Notes: generated from the sequence alone by a model not told the origin. Positions 22,433 through 43,512 are shown, counted from the first letter of the stretch. The stretch: 64,000 nucleotides of DNA from Xiphias gladius (GCF_016859285.1 NC_053401.1:9615969-9679968); one strand, 5' to 3'. A program made the numbers and translations.

Positions 22433-25400
22433 TCAGCAAGAGCGTGGAGATGGAGCAAAGAAGTAAAGGGCCAAAAGGATGAGGTAAACCACCACTAGAG
22501 CAGTGCCTGCAGACAAAACAGAGTCCATTAGAATTTACAGTACACCTACAACATTTTGTAAACTTTTTTTCCCCTGTCAATCCCTGTGAAGTGATGTCCA
22601 TTTCTGCTGTAAGGAGAGAGAAGAAAAAACAAAAAACAAAAAACAAAACACTCTTTAACGTGACTTACCCTGAAAATAGTCACATTTTCCATCCATGAAG
22701 ATGTAGTTGACCAGAATGACACTGAAGATGCTGGCCCAGAGATGAATATCACTGAACAAAAGCACAAATCCAACATCCTGGGGAAGAAAAAAAAGTTTGT
22801 CAAGTTATTATTGTAACAATTATGCGCAATTAAAAAAAAAAAAAAAGGCAATTTTAACTTACATAGAATGCATTGAAGAGGATGAGCAATGGAATCTGAA
22901 TCATGCAGACCTGGACAGCAATGCAACTGCCCACTTCAAGGCTGCAGAAATCAATAAATAAATAAAAAATACACAATTACACTCATACTCATTATTACAA
23001 TGGCTCCATTTGTCCTGGGTATCAATTTATGGGGGGGAAAAAAAAAAAAAAAAAAATTCACTTGTTTCTGATGTTCAAACATGTACATCTTTACAAAACG
23101 TGTTTACATGTTAGTAAAGACACACCATTTTATTTTGCATGAACTATTGTGTTCTTGCCATATAGTGCAAAACTGAAGTCGGGCCATTCAGTGTCAAAAC
23201 ATTCCGGTGGTCCGGCTCAGTGGATTGAAATTGGACTACCGCACCGAATGGTCATACCTCAGGCTGATGTTGTTCTGCAGTGCAAACTGGATCCCATTGA
23301 CAATCTCAGGAAGCTCTGGCACCATGGCCAACACTGTGACACCAATGAAATACTACAAGAAGAGGAGGATACGCCTCAGTACAAAGAAACACGTGAGACA
23401 GACAAGTCAAGCCCCCAAATACATTATGAACCAGACACTAAGCCCCCTCACGTATTTTGTCACATTCTATCTCAAACATGAGGTAATATAAAAAGGTACA
23501 TGGAGTCCCCATATATGTGCATTTCTTTGTATCCCTCTTGTTGCAAACTGTGTGCTGTTAACCTGAATATTTCTACCCCCGGGGTTTTTAATTCCAACTT
23601 GAATGGAAGGTTTCCATCTTCTTCCACGTGCTAAAATTTATTGTGTGAACCAATGACTCATAAAACTTGGAATCTGAGAGACTTTTTCCCTTGCTCTTAA
23701 TAAAGCATCGTGAATACCTGGGAGATGGAGGAATGGGTCAGCATGGGCTCGATGTTCTCTGTGCTGAGGTCGGCACAGCAGGCCATCAGCACAGTGGCAA
23801 CAATCAGCACCCCAAGAGCCCTCCACCGGGACCAGTGGACCACATGATGGCCTCCTGGTGACACACACACACTATGAGCTCACCAACAGGCAAGTTTAAC
23901 ATTTATGACTTACCTCTCTTGTTGACTGAAGTTTTTCTGCCCCTTCAAATACATCCAATTCAGGGTCAAAGTCTAAACTTTCTCCTGAATTTAGGTTGTT
24001 AAGAGTTTTGGCATGCACAGGCACAACTTCACCTCACTGCAACGGAAACATATTCCTTCTGTGACTCACATGCACAAGCAAGTTAACAAGGCAGGCAACA
24101 GTCAGCGGTTAACAAGCCTTTCATGTCCCTTCACCCCCAAAAGATGAACACAACATGCACACCACACCCAAACCCAACACACACCTGTTCCAACGCGGCT
24201 TGTGGCAGTAATGCTGGCATTAATACACGTGTTCGCAGCAAGTGGATGGCCAGTAGTGCCCTCACCAGTGGGGTGGTAGTTGCCGGTACCCGCGTGTGTG
24301 TACTGACCATGTGCATGGCCCCCTTGGCCATCGCTGATATGGATATCATAGATGTGGGAGTGGGTCTTCAGTGTGAAGATGAGGCCAATCAGGTAGGAGG
24401 CAGGCAGTAGCACAGAAATCGTGTACACCAGAGGCCTGGATTTTATTTTAAAATGAATAATTAGTCAAAGCACAATTAAGTAGATTTAAAAAGTTTTGCA
24501 AATTAAAAAAAAAAAAAAATCATCTGTGTGCGGCACCTGGACTTACTCAATATGGGTGAGAATCAAATGTGGGTCAGTTTGACTCTATTGAGAACAAAGG
24601 ATGACAATGAAAATTAAAAATCATTCAAGTTTGTAAAAGCAAAGTTTTCAATATGATCTAAAATAATTGTATGACAACAGCAATTAAAAAAAAACCAAAA
24701 CATTTCCCTGTAAAACCCATAAAAATTTTATCTTCACTGTACGAGCATCTGCAATGTGATAATAAAAAACACCAAAAGCAATGAAGCAACAAGAAGGCAC
24801 CGCACACGTGACTCACACTGCTAGTCAACATTTAACCCTCCGTTATTTATTTCCAAGTGCCATTATTGAAACTGGAAAAAAAAAAAAAGAGGTGTACTTA
24901 AACTTGCTCAAGGCGGCTTTGTTGCTTGAGCTGATCTACAACATGCACCACAAGAAAAAGATGGAGGTTACAGGGGAGTTCGGAGAAGCTGCCCACCGTG
25001 TCGTAGTGACAGTCCTTGCAGATGAATGGAACACTGGCATTGCCCGGGATGTTGCTGCAGCTTTCACACACCAGATTACCGAAGGTCTTAGAGAAGAGGG
25101 TGGGCGCAAACACACCTGTGGAAGATTACGGCATGGGGGTCAAATCTAGAGTTTTTTTAATCCGCTCGCAGCCGTGTTATTGTCTAAGGAAGAGTTGTGT
25201 GTGTGGGGGGCCGCCATACATACCGCCTATTGATATGAAAAGCAATGCCGAGCTCACTCCGGCTGAACGACTGTTGAATCGCTGCTCCCTGTGTTTAATG
25301 CCCCCAATGATCATACAGATACCCTGTGCAGTCGACAAACACACATACCAAGAGACGGGTGCATAATATGAGCATCTGTCTACCCATTTCAGACCTGAAT

Positions 25401-28400
25401 CTCATACTGAAAAGGATGCAGCTGCAGTCCTTGCAAATGAAATCTGGTTAAAGAACAATGATTGACTGATATGTTAACATGTCTATACGTCCTCCACAGG
25501 CACTCACAGGTATAAACAATATGCACCCAAGTAGGGTCCCAGTGAGGGCTGCTTTTACAATCTCTTCGTAACATTTGGTGGCAGCATGGTGTCCCTGCAA
25601 CAGTGCTGTGATGTAGAAGGTCATCTCTGTGATGGAGCCAAAGGTCGCATTCACCACCGCTCCCACTGCAAAGTTGCTCTGTGCAGAAATGCTGTGGGAG
25701 AATAAAAAGCATAAACATGAAATGCTATACATAGCTCCAGGTTTACAAAAAATGTTCAAGCATCCTGTAGGTGTAGTGGGAATAAGTAGTCTGTACTTTT
25801 TTCCCCTCCTTCATTTTCACTCATTTGCTGGTCAGAGTCAAAATACAAACACTTTACCTGGCTATTCCCATGCCAATATAGTAGGACAGAGGAATGATGG
25901 AGGTGATGGCTGTGGCAAACTTAGTCTCCGCGCTGAAGTAATTGTTTTCATGGTCAGCATAGCCGATAATCAGAGTAATCAATACCAAGGGCAGCAGGTC
26001 TGCAGGGAAAATAAACTTAAGGAGAACAAATAGAGAAACAGGGGAGAGGCCAGTACTGATTGAGAAGTATTGACCATGTACAGCTGTACTATACAATGCC
26101 ATCGCGTTTAAAATGGTACCTTGATAAAAATCATGATTGGGGATGGAAAAAATAAATTCGTTGAGAAGGATGGATAGGTGTCCTACCAGTAGATGATTCG
26201 GTTTTCCTGTCTCCTCTAATTCCACCACAGTACATTTTGTGAATACACAGGAGTCCAGTATATTGAAATGCAATGGTGCCTTAGCCGATCTTTTGGCTTG
26301 AACTTTTGTCAAGTTAGACACAACAACCAAAAAAGGATACTGAGAGCAAAAATGTTGATTCCTTGGACAGTGTATTTGTAGTAATACACATTAAATGCTT
26401 GATAACAGCATAAGATGACTCTGGCCTCACACCCATGTGTCTGGAAAAGAGAACAGAAAAAACACTCACCTCAAGTTACAAATTCATTTATTAGATGTAA
26501 ACAGTCAGTTAACATAAGGTTTAAAGGGTCAGTTAACACAAATGGGGGGGAAAAAAAAAAAAAAACATTTCTCCACTTGGCTCTACTGGTATCTAGCCAT
26601 GCAGGCAGTTTTGCTGGGCTGAGTTCTTGAGACATTTGCCTTTGTAGTTTGGGATGACTCCCCTGTTTCTTTTATGGTGCAAAAAGCACTGAAAATTAGA
26701 CTTGAAAAACTCATCAGCAACATGTCTTTCCATGAACAATGGTCCAGGTTACCCTGGATAATCCCACCAATGTGAATGTCAATTTTCATTAGCAACCATT
26801 TTTCTACTGAAGTCAATTCCCCAATGAAAGCTGTCTATCTCAAAATCCTTGCAAATGAAAACAAAACTATGTACAGTACATGTTACATACCACTTAAGGG
26901 TAAGGGAGGACTATGTTCTTTGTAATGTGGTTGAACTGACCCTTCAAGGAAAAAAAAAAAAAAGACATCAATCTGATTGGTCATTTACACACTGCAACAG
27001 CTAGTGCTATCAATAACATGAACAAGTGGAGCACTTCAGTTACGTTACTATGGCTAATAAGGAGGCCCTTTAAAAAAAAAAAAAAAAAAAAAAAAATCTA
27101 TAATATATAACCTTGTAGTTTCGACAAGTATGAACACCACAGAAAGGAAGGAGAATATTGCACACATTCCTCGCCTTGACATCCTTCTCTTGACTAACCC
27201 CTGACATTTCAGAAAATGCCCCTGTACCTTGTCCAGTCTGTGGATCAGGACATCCTCTGGTGCCATGAGGAGGACAGTGGTCAGTGTGCGAGCGTTCATC
27301 TTGGCCACAGGGATGGTGAAGACCAGCAGCCAGGAGAGGACGCAGGCAAGGGAGTGGACCACAGCCAACACTGGGTAACCCAGGAACAACCAAACATAAG
27401 TACTGATGCGACACTGCAGAGAGGGGCGAAGAATCGTTAAAATCATTACTGAACTTCCCCATTGCACGGAGTGATTAAGGTCATTCTGACTTTCTTACCC
27501 AGTGCTTTGACGTTTTTCTAGCAGGTGCTTCTGGGATGGGGATGTCAACGGGGATTGGGGAAGACACCAGAAGGGGCGCAGAGTCCTTGTCCTTGACATG
27601 GTCCTCGCTGTCTTCAGTGTCCCCCTCTTCGGGAATGACCTCACACTTTGGAGGCTTCACCATGGAACTCTTTGCTACATCACTGGGCTGAAAAATTAAA
27701 ACAACAACATGTCAGAGTTTCCCCAGATGCTGCGTCAACTAAAAGTTCACTTGGGAAAAGTTGCTTGTATAGTTCTTTACTCTTGTAGCATCTAATGAAT
27801 ATATCCCAGCTCTTACAGTCACAATATACTGTAGGAATAAGTATTGTAAGAATTCAAAGACACATTGACTACAAAGCCAGGACACTACATGTCATATTAC
27901 CTTCTCTAATGACTTCCCAAATGGCCAAATAAAGTACCACGCCATCTTCAAGCAAAGTTTTCCTGAAAATGGCAAAAAAATAAAATGGCATCATGTTCCA
28001 CACTGAGGGGAAAACAACAATACTCAGCCATTTATAGAATACATACCATAAGGGGCGCCAAAGATTGTTAGAAACATTATCGGGCAAATGAGGAGGTAGA
28101 TTAAAGATGTCCACCATCCAAATAAAAATACATAAACTATGTTCCCAAAGGTGACCACTGAGCCTGAAAGAGATGGGAAATCATAAATACAGGTTACTGC
28201 TTTCCCGTAACAACCCCACAGTTGTCTGTATGAGTATGCAGGTCATTTTAAACTGAATTAATGTGCAAAGAGAAATGAAAAAAAAAAAAAGACCTTCACG
28301 AGGCTTGACAATACTAAGATCGGAGTACAGCTCTTTGATGACGTCTGATCTGTCTTCAATGGGCCTCTCTGTTACATTGCCCTTCCACTTTCTGAAGCCA

Positions 28401-30572
28401 AACTGAAAAAAAAAAAAAAAAGACATACAGTAAAGCATACAGTGCTAAATAGTACTGTCACAATATCTTTTACCATGAGAACTGTGAGTTCATGTAGTCA
28501 GTCCCACACAGCTGCAGCATAATTTAAAAGGAAGTAACAGGGTGAAGAAAAAAAAAAAAAAAAGCAGAAAAACATCCATGTCCCTCAGTTATCGCAGTGA
28601 ACTGTACGTTTCCCGACCTTTTCAAGATTAACTCATGTCCAAATGAAAAACAACAGTTACCCAGACTGCCAGGAGAGTTTTTCAACACAAGAGACACAAG
28701 CTGAATCTGAGAGCGAGTTGGGCTCCTCTGCATTTTCTTGACTGAAATGTTCGCTTGATGAGCATCACCTGTTTTTCCCTTTTCTTCCCTGAATAATTCT
28801 TGATAACCCGAATCGATCGGCTTGCAAGGGATTTTCAAATGCAGCAGGTTTTTTTTTTTTGAAATTCTACACTGAATTAAGTTAAAAAAGAAAAAAAAAA
28901 GTGCAGGGAGTTTCACACTGACTCAATCATGGCTCACCTTGTAGTTGTTGGCTTCCCTATGTGCCTCCACCTCGTTCTCTGCTCTGATTGTGGTCTTTGT
29001 GGTGCCCTCGTGCCAACCTTCCTCTCCGTACTGCGATGGAGTAGACCGGGCTGAGGTGCCCTGCCCCCCTGTGCAGATCACACCATTTTCACTTTACTTC
29101 TCTCGGGCTACATTTGAACATCTCCAATGTCCATGTCAGCAGATCTTGACAAGAAACTTCAGCTAAGGATGATTTTAAGCTATATTATGACAGAGGAATC
29201 ATACCATCGTACTGTTAATTGTTTTTTTTTCTGGTGTCAAACTGATGTCTCATTCACCTCTGTGGACAGCGAGGAAACATTTTGGTGTGTAGTGGCAGAA
29301 GTGGTGTGCAGAGGCATCCGGGGGGGGCGTCTCCACCGCACCCAGCTCTGGATGCTGGGGGCCAACACAGAGTCTGTCAGTTTGGGACTGTCGCCGTGGA
29401 AACTGGGGATGCTGTTCAGGATCTACATAGCTCTCTGAATCGGGATCATGGAAAGCAGAGTTATGGATTTTGAGAGGGAACAGTTCATTGAGCAGTGGCT
29501 TTCGACATGATGTGATTTTTTTTTCCTCGGCCAGTCCGGCAGTGACCGAAACGACGTATTGAAGGACAAATCTGCACGGCTGGGAGGTTCTGCATTCAAG
29601 GTGTGGAGGGATGACTGACACACAGGACCAACACCCTCCAGCTGTCCCATGGAAATGGGTGTGACTAACGTAGACCTCATGAGAGTCATGCAGACGGTCC
29701 CCTCTCCCCCGACTCTTTCAACTGCTCACTGCCAAGACTAATCACATTATCAATGCATTGCTACATCGCTACACATACAGATAAGGAAACTTATCTCAGA
29801 AACTTGTCCTATTAAAAAGACGCGCAGTAAGAGTTACTGGTTGAATGGAGCAATGTGGAGATTTTTTTTTTTGGGACGCAAATTGGAAGTCAGCGATTCG
29901 GATATGGACTTGAGAAATGATCTCTTTCATCTCCAGATGAAATTCATGACCTCGTGGTTAAAAGGTTGCCGCTACAAAATCCGCCATATTTTGCGCAGCC
30001 CGTTCACAACCGTGCACCGTTCCTATTAAAATGATTTTTAAAAAGTCACCATAACCCGAGGAGCGAGAGTCAGGAACACTCAATAGCTGCTCACTGTTGT
30101 GACCAAGGATGTCAAGGTGTCTTACCTGCAGGAAAGCGTCCTCCTCATGAGACGGCCCACACAACTAACATGATGTGAGCAAGATGGTGAGACTGCGTGA
30201 GGGCTGCAAGGTTCACATCGCAAGGCAACCACCATTCAAGTATAAGACAGAGCCTACGCTCCTGACTTCAGAAAACTATCCTCACCGGTACCTGTGCGTC
30301 AAACAGGAAGCGGTGTCGGGGAGCCTGGCTGCACAGGTGAGCTCGATGTGCGTATGCGTAATACGGAGGGAAGGGTAAAGCAAGCGGGGGAATGGGCACA
30401 GAACAGGGACGCAGTCTCGTAGCCGGGCGCGAGTTGCTGGAGTGCAGGTCGTGGTGCAAGAGAGCTCCGGGGACAGGGGAGTTGTTCGGTTCTCACCTGC
30501 GGAATCGGCCGCGGACCTTCTCCGGAGCTTCTCCGCGTCGCCTGGCATCAGCGAAGACTTCCTGTTCGACAT
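22433..30572 (-). CDS. cax1: Cation/proton exchanger, type II CAX (cax1)
   Basis: Twenty exons, about 797 aa: 30497-30572, 29258-29434, 28938-29068, 28294-28402, 28047-28163, 27901-27962, 27499-27687, 27228-27413, 26341-26440, 25858-25999, 25508-25691, 25224-25323, 24997-25115, 24547-24584, 24266-24435, 23718-23854, 23258-23352, 22863-22941, 22669-22777, 22433-22506. It exchanges H+ for Ca2+ or other cations across acidic-organelle membranes (known for fish and frog CAX). The two CAX alpha repeats are FAVGAVVNATFGSITE (about 437-452) and YFIGVTVLAMVPELPE (about 680-695). Residues about 165-350 hold YccF-like membrane segments (FLFGWWTSLIYLLICP, LGYPVLAVVHSLACVLSWLL), the VNX1-like type II layout. 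Residues 1-164 are hydrophilic. A His-rich loop (GGHAHGQYTHAGTGNYHPTG) has two in-frame donors (24266 or 24308), so length may vary by 14 aa. Intron 9 is U12-type. Exon 2, in the poorly conserved N-terminus, is the least certain. Confidence 0.88.
26000..26340 (-). other. cax1: U12-type GT-AG intron of cax1 (intron 9)
   Basis: The donor is CTCA/gtatccttttttgg, which matches the minor-class consensus RTATCCTTT. The 3' end reads tctccttaagtttattttccctgcag: a CCTTAA branch word whose A lies about 17 nt from the AG, inside the U12 window. Flanking exons join in frame (QGINIFAL to NLLPLVLITL). Confidence 0.85.
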
Positions 30573-33150
30573 GTCGTCCGTTTACTCCCCGGGCGTCGCT
30601 CCTGTGTCCGGGCGCCGCGGGTTTCATCCCCTCTTTATAGCCCCTGGAGTCACTGGCTGTTCGTCACGGCACACTGACGCCCATCGGAGGGGTGGTGTGC
30701 GTGCGTGTATGCGTGCGTGCGTGCGTGCGTGTGTGTGTGTGTGGGGGGGCTGCACAGTTTAAATCTCGCTCATTTAGCCTCATTAGTCTCCATGACTTAT
30801 TTTCTTTCATCTCGTGTTTTCTTTCGACAGCTTTTTTTTTTTTTTTTTTTTTTAAATCATTTAAAACCACTTTGTGGAGGATTCTGGAAAATGTCGAGCT
30901 CTGGCGCCGCCCAGTGGAAGAGTCAGTGCGGACACGGTGGCAGAAATGCGTCGGGTGCCTGCGCAACTAAGGGACAAAGAGGCGGAACGATCACACGAAA
31001 ATGAAGGATTACTTTTATTTACACAGAAAAACAAAAAAGGTACACCTGCACAGTAAAAGTGACAGTAAAAGTTGTTTTTTTACACAGTTGGGAGACTAAA
31101 CACAGAAAGGCCCGTTATTATTACTTTTTAGGCATAAAAAGTAATAACTAATTCCCTAAGTAATTTTCATTTAATTTCTTAAAAAGCTTTGAGCATTGAA
31201 ACTTTTTGGGTGGACATTAGCAGTGCTTTATTTCCCTTGCCAAACTCACTACATTGTTGAATTGTGTGGTAACTACTACAACCATAAATACTCCTCTCTC
31301 ATACACAGGAATAACTAGACATATTAGACAAAGCCACTTTTCCGTTGGCTTGGAAGCACGGCCTATTTCAGCACCGTTTATCCACAGTGAGTGTAGAATG
31401 ACAATCCTAGGTGAAGTTTTGGTTACAGCACAAGTACAGTGACAACTTTTTTTTATAGCATAATTCACTCTTCCCTTTTTATATATCATGTCAGCAGAGT
31501 ATCAAGTGATCTGATACTGTATATAAATCTGTACAAATAATACCCTTATTGAGAAATCTATGAACAGCCTATGTACAGTACACACGTTTAGAAAAAGGCG
31601 CGACGGAAAAACAGGAGCATTTCGTTCAGATTAGAAAAAAGGCTCTAAAAAAAAAAAAAAGGTTTTTATGTCCACTGCAGTGTAAAAGACATCATACAAA
31701 AGAGTTTAAATCTGGACTGAAGAGAAGAGGAACGAGATATGAAGCCCAGTTTGGAATGAATATATACAACAGATTAACAAAAGTAGAAATACTGCTGTAA
31801 AAAAATAACCCTTTCAAAAATAATTGTACAAGAGGAAATGTTTTTTCTGTAATATACAAAGAGAACTCATTGAGAAAAAGATGGTCATTCCATTCGATTC
31901 AACTGATAACTGCAATAAGTTTTTCTCGAGACAAAAAATAAACTAAGTGTTGGTTTATTGCACCAGGCAACACAACGTATACAAATAATAGTATGTATTT
32001 TAGCTCAGTAACATTTAATTAAACCAGCTGATTAACAAAATCATGTTACTGTTACTTTTCCGATTTTAAAAAGATAAGAATTTGGGTTATTCTGACGAAA
32101 AGACTGAGGTAAATAACCACAGTGTGAAGCTGTGAAAGTGAAGTGTTCCCTTCAAACTAAACACATGCTGTCAGCAAAATTACTCGTCGAACTTTACCAT
32201 CTCTTTTAGTACTTCCTGGCCTCAGTTTAAGTCCCAGTGTGTATCACAAATTCTTAAAGAAACCCCTCCAAATCCTACCACTTAGCAGTGAAGTTAGTAC
32301 TAATAAGGCAAAGGAGATAATGATTAGTACCTCAGGTTAGCTGTACATTAACACAAGTAATTATTGGCTAAGTAGTGGTGGGAAAAGAGCAACTGAGCCT
32401 TGAAAACATTAAAATATAATACAAGAGAAGACCTGGGTTCAACAGTATTTGCAAGCAGCTCGTAGAGTTTGATAAACCTGTAGGGTTTACTGTAGGAGTT
32501 GGGTTTTACTGCACCGGGACAGTTCAAATAGTTAGGACGCAAGAGACCAATCAGAGACTAAGAACATTATTGACTTCCAAATAGTTTTCTAGGATTACAC
32601 CTTAAAAAAAAATCTTAAAATGTAGTGCCCCTTTCTACTAATCCCAAAAATGAGTCGGGTGGGTTAGCAATTACGACAACATTCTTGACTGACAACGTGT
32701 CTGACACCAACAGGACCAACCGTTCCACCTTCGGAGTTTAGTGTTGTCACACGCAGGGCTGAGCTGATACGGTTTCAGACTAAAGGTATCTATATTGTTT
32801 CAAGCCATGTACAGTTTAGCTGCCTCATTCGTCTTGTCATCGTGGAGTTGCCTTTCGAAATCTTATTGGACACAAACAAAGTACAAAAAAATATTTTTTC
32901 ATTAACTTATTCACAACATATGTTTTCGCTTTATCCTTTTGCCTTTTTCTAAGAACAAAAAAAAAACAAACAAACAAAACGAAACAAATTTAAAAAGTTT
33001 TTAAAAAAAAAAATGACCAGCTTAGTCTTGATCTCGGGGCATTGGAATTTAGGTGCACTTTAGTAAGAATTCTGAAAGTATCCAGCACTTTTTATAGCTT
33101 ACTCTCTGTGTACCACAATGAAAGAGCCAGAATATATTGGAGCTTTGCTC
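30573..33150 (-). other. cax1 promoter and smo 3' UTR
   Basis: Next to the cax1 start the DNA is GC-rich with a GTGC/GT microsatellite (about 30695-30743) and a T run. Minus-strand AATAAA signals at 31014-31019 and 31227-31232 are candidate smo poly(A) sites, giving a 3' UTR of about 1.9-2.1 kb for smo and an intergenic gap to cax1 of only about 0.45-0.65 kb. The UTR is AT-rich with no coding signal. Confidence 0.5.
30695..30743. repeat. GTGC/GT microsatellite
   Basis: Tandem gtgc units changing to gt units, just upstream of cax1 on the minus strand. It explains the Cys/Val-rich false open frames here. Confidence 0.9.
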
Positions 33151-40989
<7,839 letters not shown>

Positions 40990-41371
40990 CTTGGGAGAGG
41001 GGGGGATCAACGGTGCACGGGGGGAAAAGAAAATAAAAAAAAGAAAAAGAAAAATCAGATTATTTTGTACTCTCGTGCTTCAATGGTCCTTGTCCCCGGG
41101 AGAGCCAGAGAGGACGTTTCCTTCATCGGATTCCGAGTAAGTTTCCGAACGCGGCATGGCGGAGAAAAGCTGCGGGGCCCCCTCAACGTTTTCTCGCGGT
41201 CCCTCCCCGAACTTTTTCCGCTCCGCGCTTCTCGTCCGATCCTCGCCGGATCCCCCCGAGCCCCTTCATGATCCGAACTCCGACCGCTCCGGGAAGTGCC
41301 CCTCACGCGTGGCACGACGGGCCGATCCGCGTAGAACCATATAAAGTATTCATTTGGAGCCCGTTTAAGCC

Positions 41372-41393
41372 GTGTGTGTGTGTGTGTGTGTGT
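41372..41393. repeat. GT microsatellite
   Basis: About 11 GT units just upstream of smo, in or near its 5' UTR/promoter. Confidence 0.9.
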
Positions 41394-42319
41394 AGAAAAA
41401 GTCACCAGGCCGAGGAAAGTTGCAGATTCGCCCTCCCCCCACTACCAAAAAAAAAAAAAAAACTTGCCATGAAAACGTCTGGATCTCTGTAACAGGATCT
41501 CTAGGTCCGATGCACCACCCCCTTCTCCACAGACCCCCCCCCCTCTCTCCTCTTATGCAGGCAGAAAAATAAGATGATAAATTATCCTACATCTCTCTAC
41601 GTGTCCCAGGAAGTGATTTTTCTCCGGTGAAGTGTCTGATGAGAGGTTTTCTGGGGCTTTGTTGTTTTCCTCTGAGTTGCAGCCCTGTGTCTGGTTGTTG
41701 TTTTTTTTTTTTTTTTTGTCTCTGGTATGCACATGGAGGTGGGGGGGGGGCAGAGCAACAAAACCTCCCCTCCCATCCCCCTCTGCAACTGGAAGAATGT
41801 GCCTTATGGCAGGCCTTCTCAAAAGCGTCTCATCCCCAGGACCCCCAAAAACAACACGGACCCCCCCATCTGATGAGTCCCCCCCCCTACACAAGAAGAG
41901 TGTTGTGGTCCGAATCAGGTAGAACGGTGTAGGGTTTTATAAGGCATGCCCCTCGGTGTCACGGTCAAACGTTTCTCATTTTTACGAAACCCCCTTAAGG
42001 ACCCCAGGTAGTCCCTGGGACCTTTTATGAGGACTAACTGATCGCAAGCTTTCTCATCATCCCTGAGCGAGATCAGGATTCACGTGCTACAGCACACACA
42101 GGGAGACAGGCTACGAGGCCAGAGAACACGGGAAGAAGCATTTGAACGAAATCGATAAAAGTAAAGGAAGAAATTAAAGAGATAACATTACAGAGCAATG
42201 TACGTTATATAAATCACAAGACCTTAAACTATATAAATGAATTGTACAACTATTCACGCAAAAGAAAATCCAGAACTCTAGAACTGTTACTGTGGCAGCC
42301 ATGGTTTGCGTATTACATA

Positions 42320-42353
<34 letters not shown>
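42320..42353. repeat. AT/CA compound microsatellite
   Basis: About 13 AT units followed by four CA units. Confidence 0.9.
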
Positions 42354-42354
<1 letters not shown>

Positions 42355-43334
42355 TAGGTACAAGTATGAATAATGCATTCAATATACATAAAAATAAACA
42401 GCATAAATATCTGGGCAGTGTGTGTAATATACACTGATGATGTTTGTTCCTGCGGATAGTTATGTTTGTACAGTATGTAGTGAAGAGTAAACTCGCCTTC
42501 CTAGACTAGAATGTAACCATCTGTTAGGGATTACATAAACCTTTATGGTGAAAATACATGGTATACAGTGGAGCTACTATCCAACACATGTAAGATGATT
42601 TTTTTTTATACATTTATAAATGCCTTCTTCTTTTTTTCCCCCTTTTTTTTTTTTTTTACTGTATATTGGTTGCTGTTTGCTCTAAGGTGATTGCGGTCAA
42701 AATGTCTCAGCCTTTATCAATATCGATGCCATATGAATCACACGAAGACTTACACAAACTTTTGAATAGCTGGTACATGGTTATATGAGAGTAGTGTGCA
42801 TGTCCGTATCCGTGTGTTGGGACGGCGGGAGTGAAGGGACACAGTTAATAACTCAGAACTACATTAAACCAGTTTCCTTTGGGAGATTCATAAGGGACTG
42901 GGCTGCCGCTCGCCGAGGTTAAGGTGGCTGCGCGAATCCTCCAAAAATGCTAAGGATCATACTGTGACCATACATAAAGCACAAAACTGATACACAGTCG
43001 TAGTATTTTATGCTCATCAAGTTATGTTTGTTTTTATGATTTTGAATATGCCAGGAGGAAACCAGTAAGAACAGGTTTTCTGACCGGTCAACTCTCCACC
43101 ATGGTGCTGTTGTTACCACATTAATTGGACAGTGCACTTGTGGTATTTGCATGGCTGCAGATGCTTTGTGTGCCCCCCCCCCCCCCAGTGTTCTGAGAGT
43201 AAATCTGGGTTAACTTTGCTCCCTCCTCTGTCTGTCTGTCTGGGCCTCCTTAAAACCCCAAAGCAACATGGCCGCCTGAGTGAGTCAGAGGCAGAAAACC
43301 CAGGGACCACACACAGAGCAATGGAGCCCAGGCC

Positions 43335-43396
43335 AAACACACTCACGCACGCACGCACACACACGCACACACGCACACACACACACACACACACAT
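43335..43396. repeat. CA/CACG microsatellite
   Basis: Mixed cacg and ca units over about 60 bp. It accounts for the His/Thr-rich open frames on both strands. Confidence 0.9.
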
Positions 43397-43512
43397 ACAT
43401 ATGCGTACAAAATGCACTCACTATCAAAGAGAATGCTACAGAGCCATAAAGTGCGGCTTGAACTGTCACTTTTTTCTTTAATTGTACTCATCTGCTTCAA
43501 CTACATTACGAC

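Noticed and set aside
25395-25436. Segment reading GLQLHPFQYEIQ between cax1 exons 11 and 12
   Set aside because: Exon 11 (ending ILFIP) joins GICMIIGGIKHREQRF directly in frame, as expected for the family; including this piece has no support.
29423-29689. 88-codon minus-strand frame upstream of and overlapping the start of cax1 exon 2
   Set aside because: It reaches a stop where exon 2 begins. The other frame, starting ESYVDPEQ, joins exons 1 and 3 in phase at both ends and is a multiple of three.
30125-30164. Possible alternative first exon of cax1 (ATG AGG AGG ACG ... CAG/gtaaga)
   Set aside because: It ends in phase 2, whereas exon 2 needs phase 1; at best a noncoding exon.
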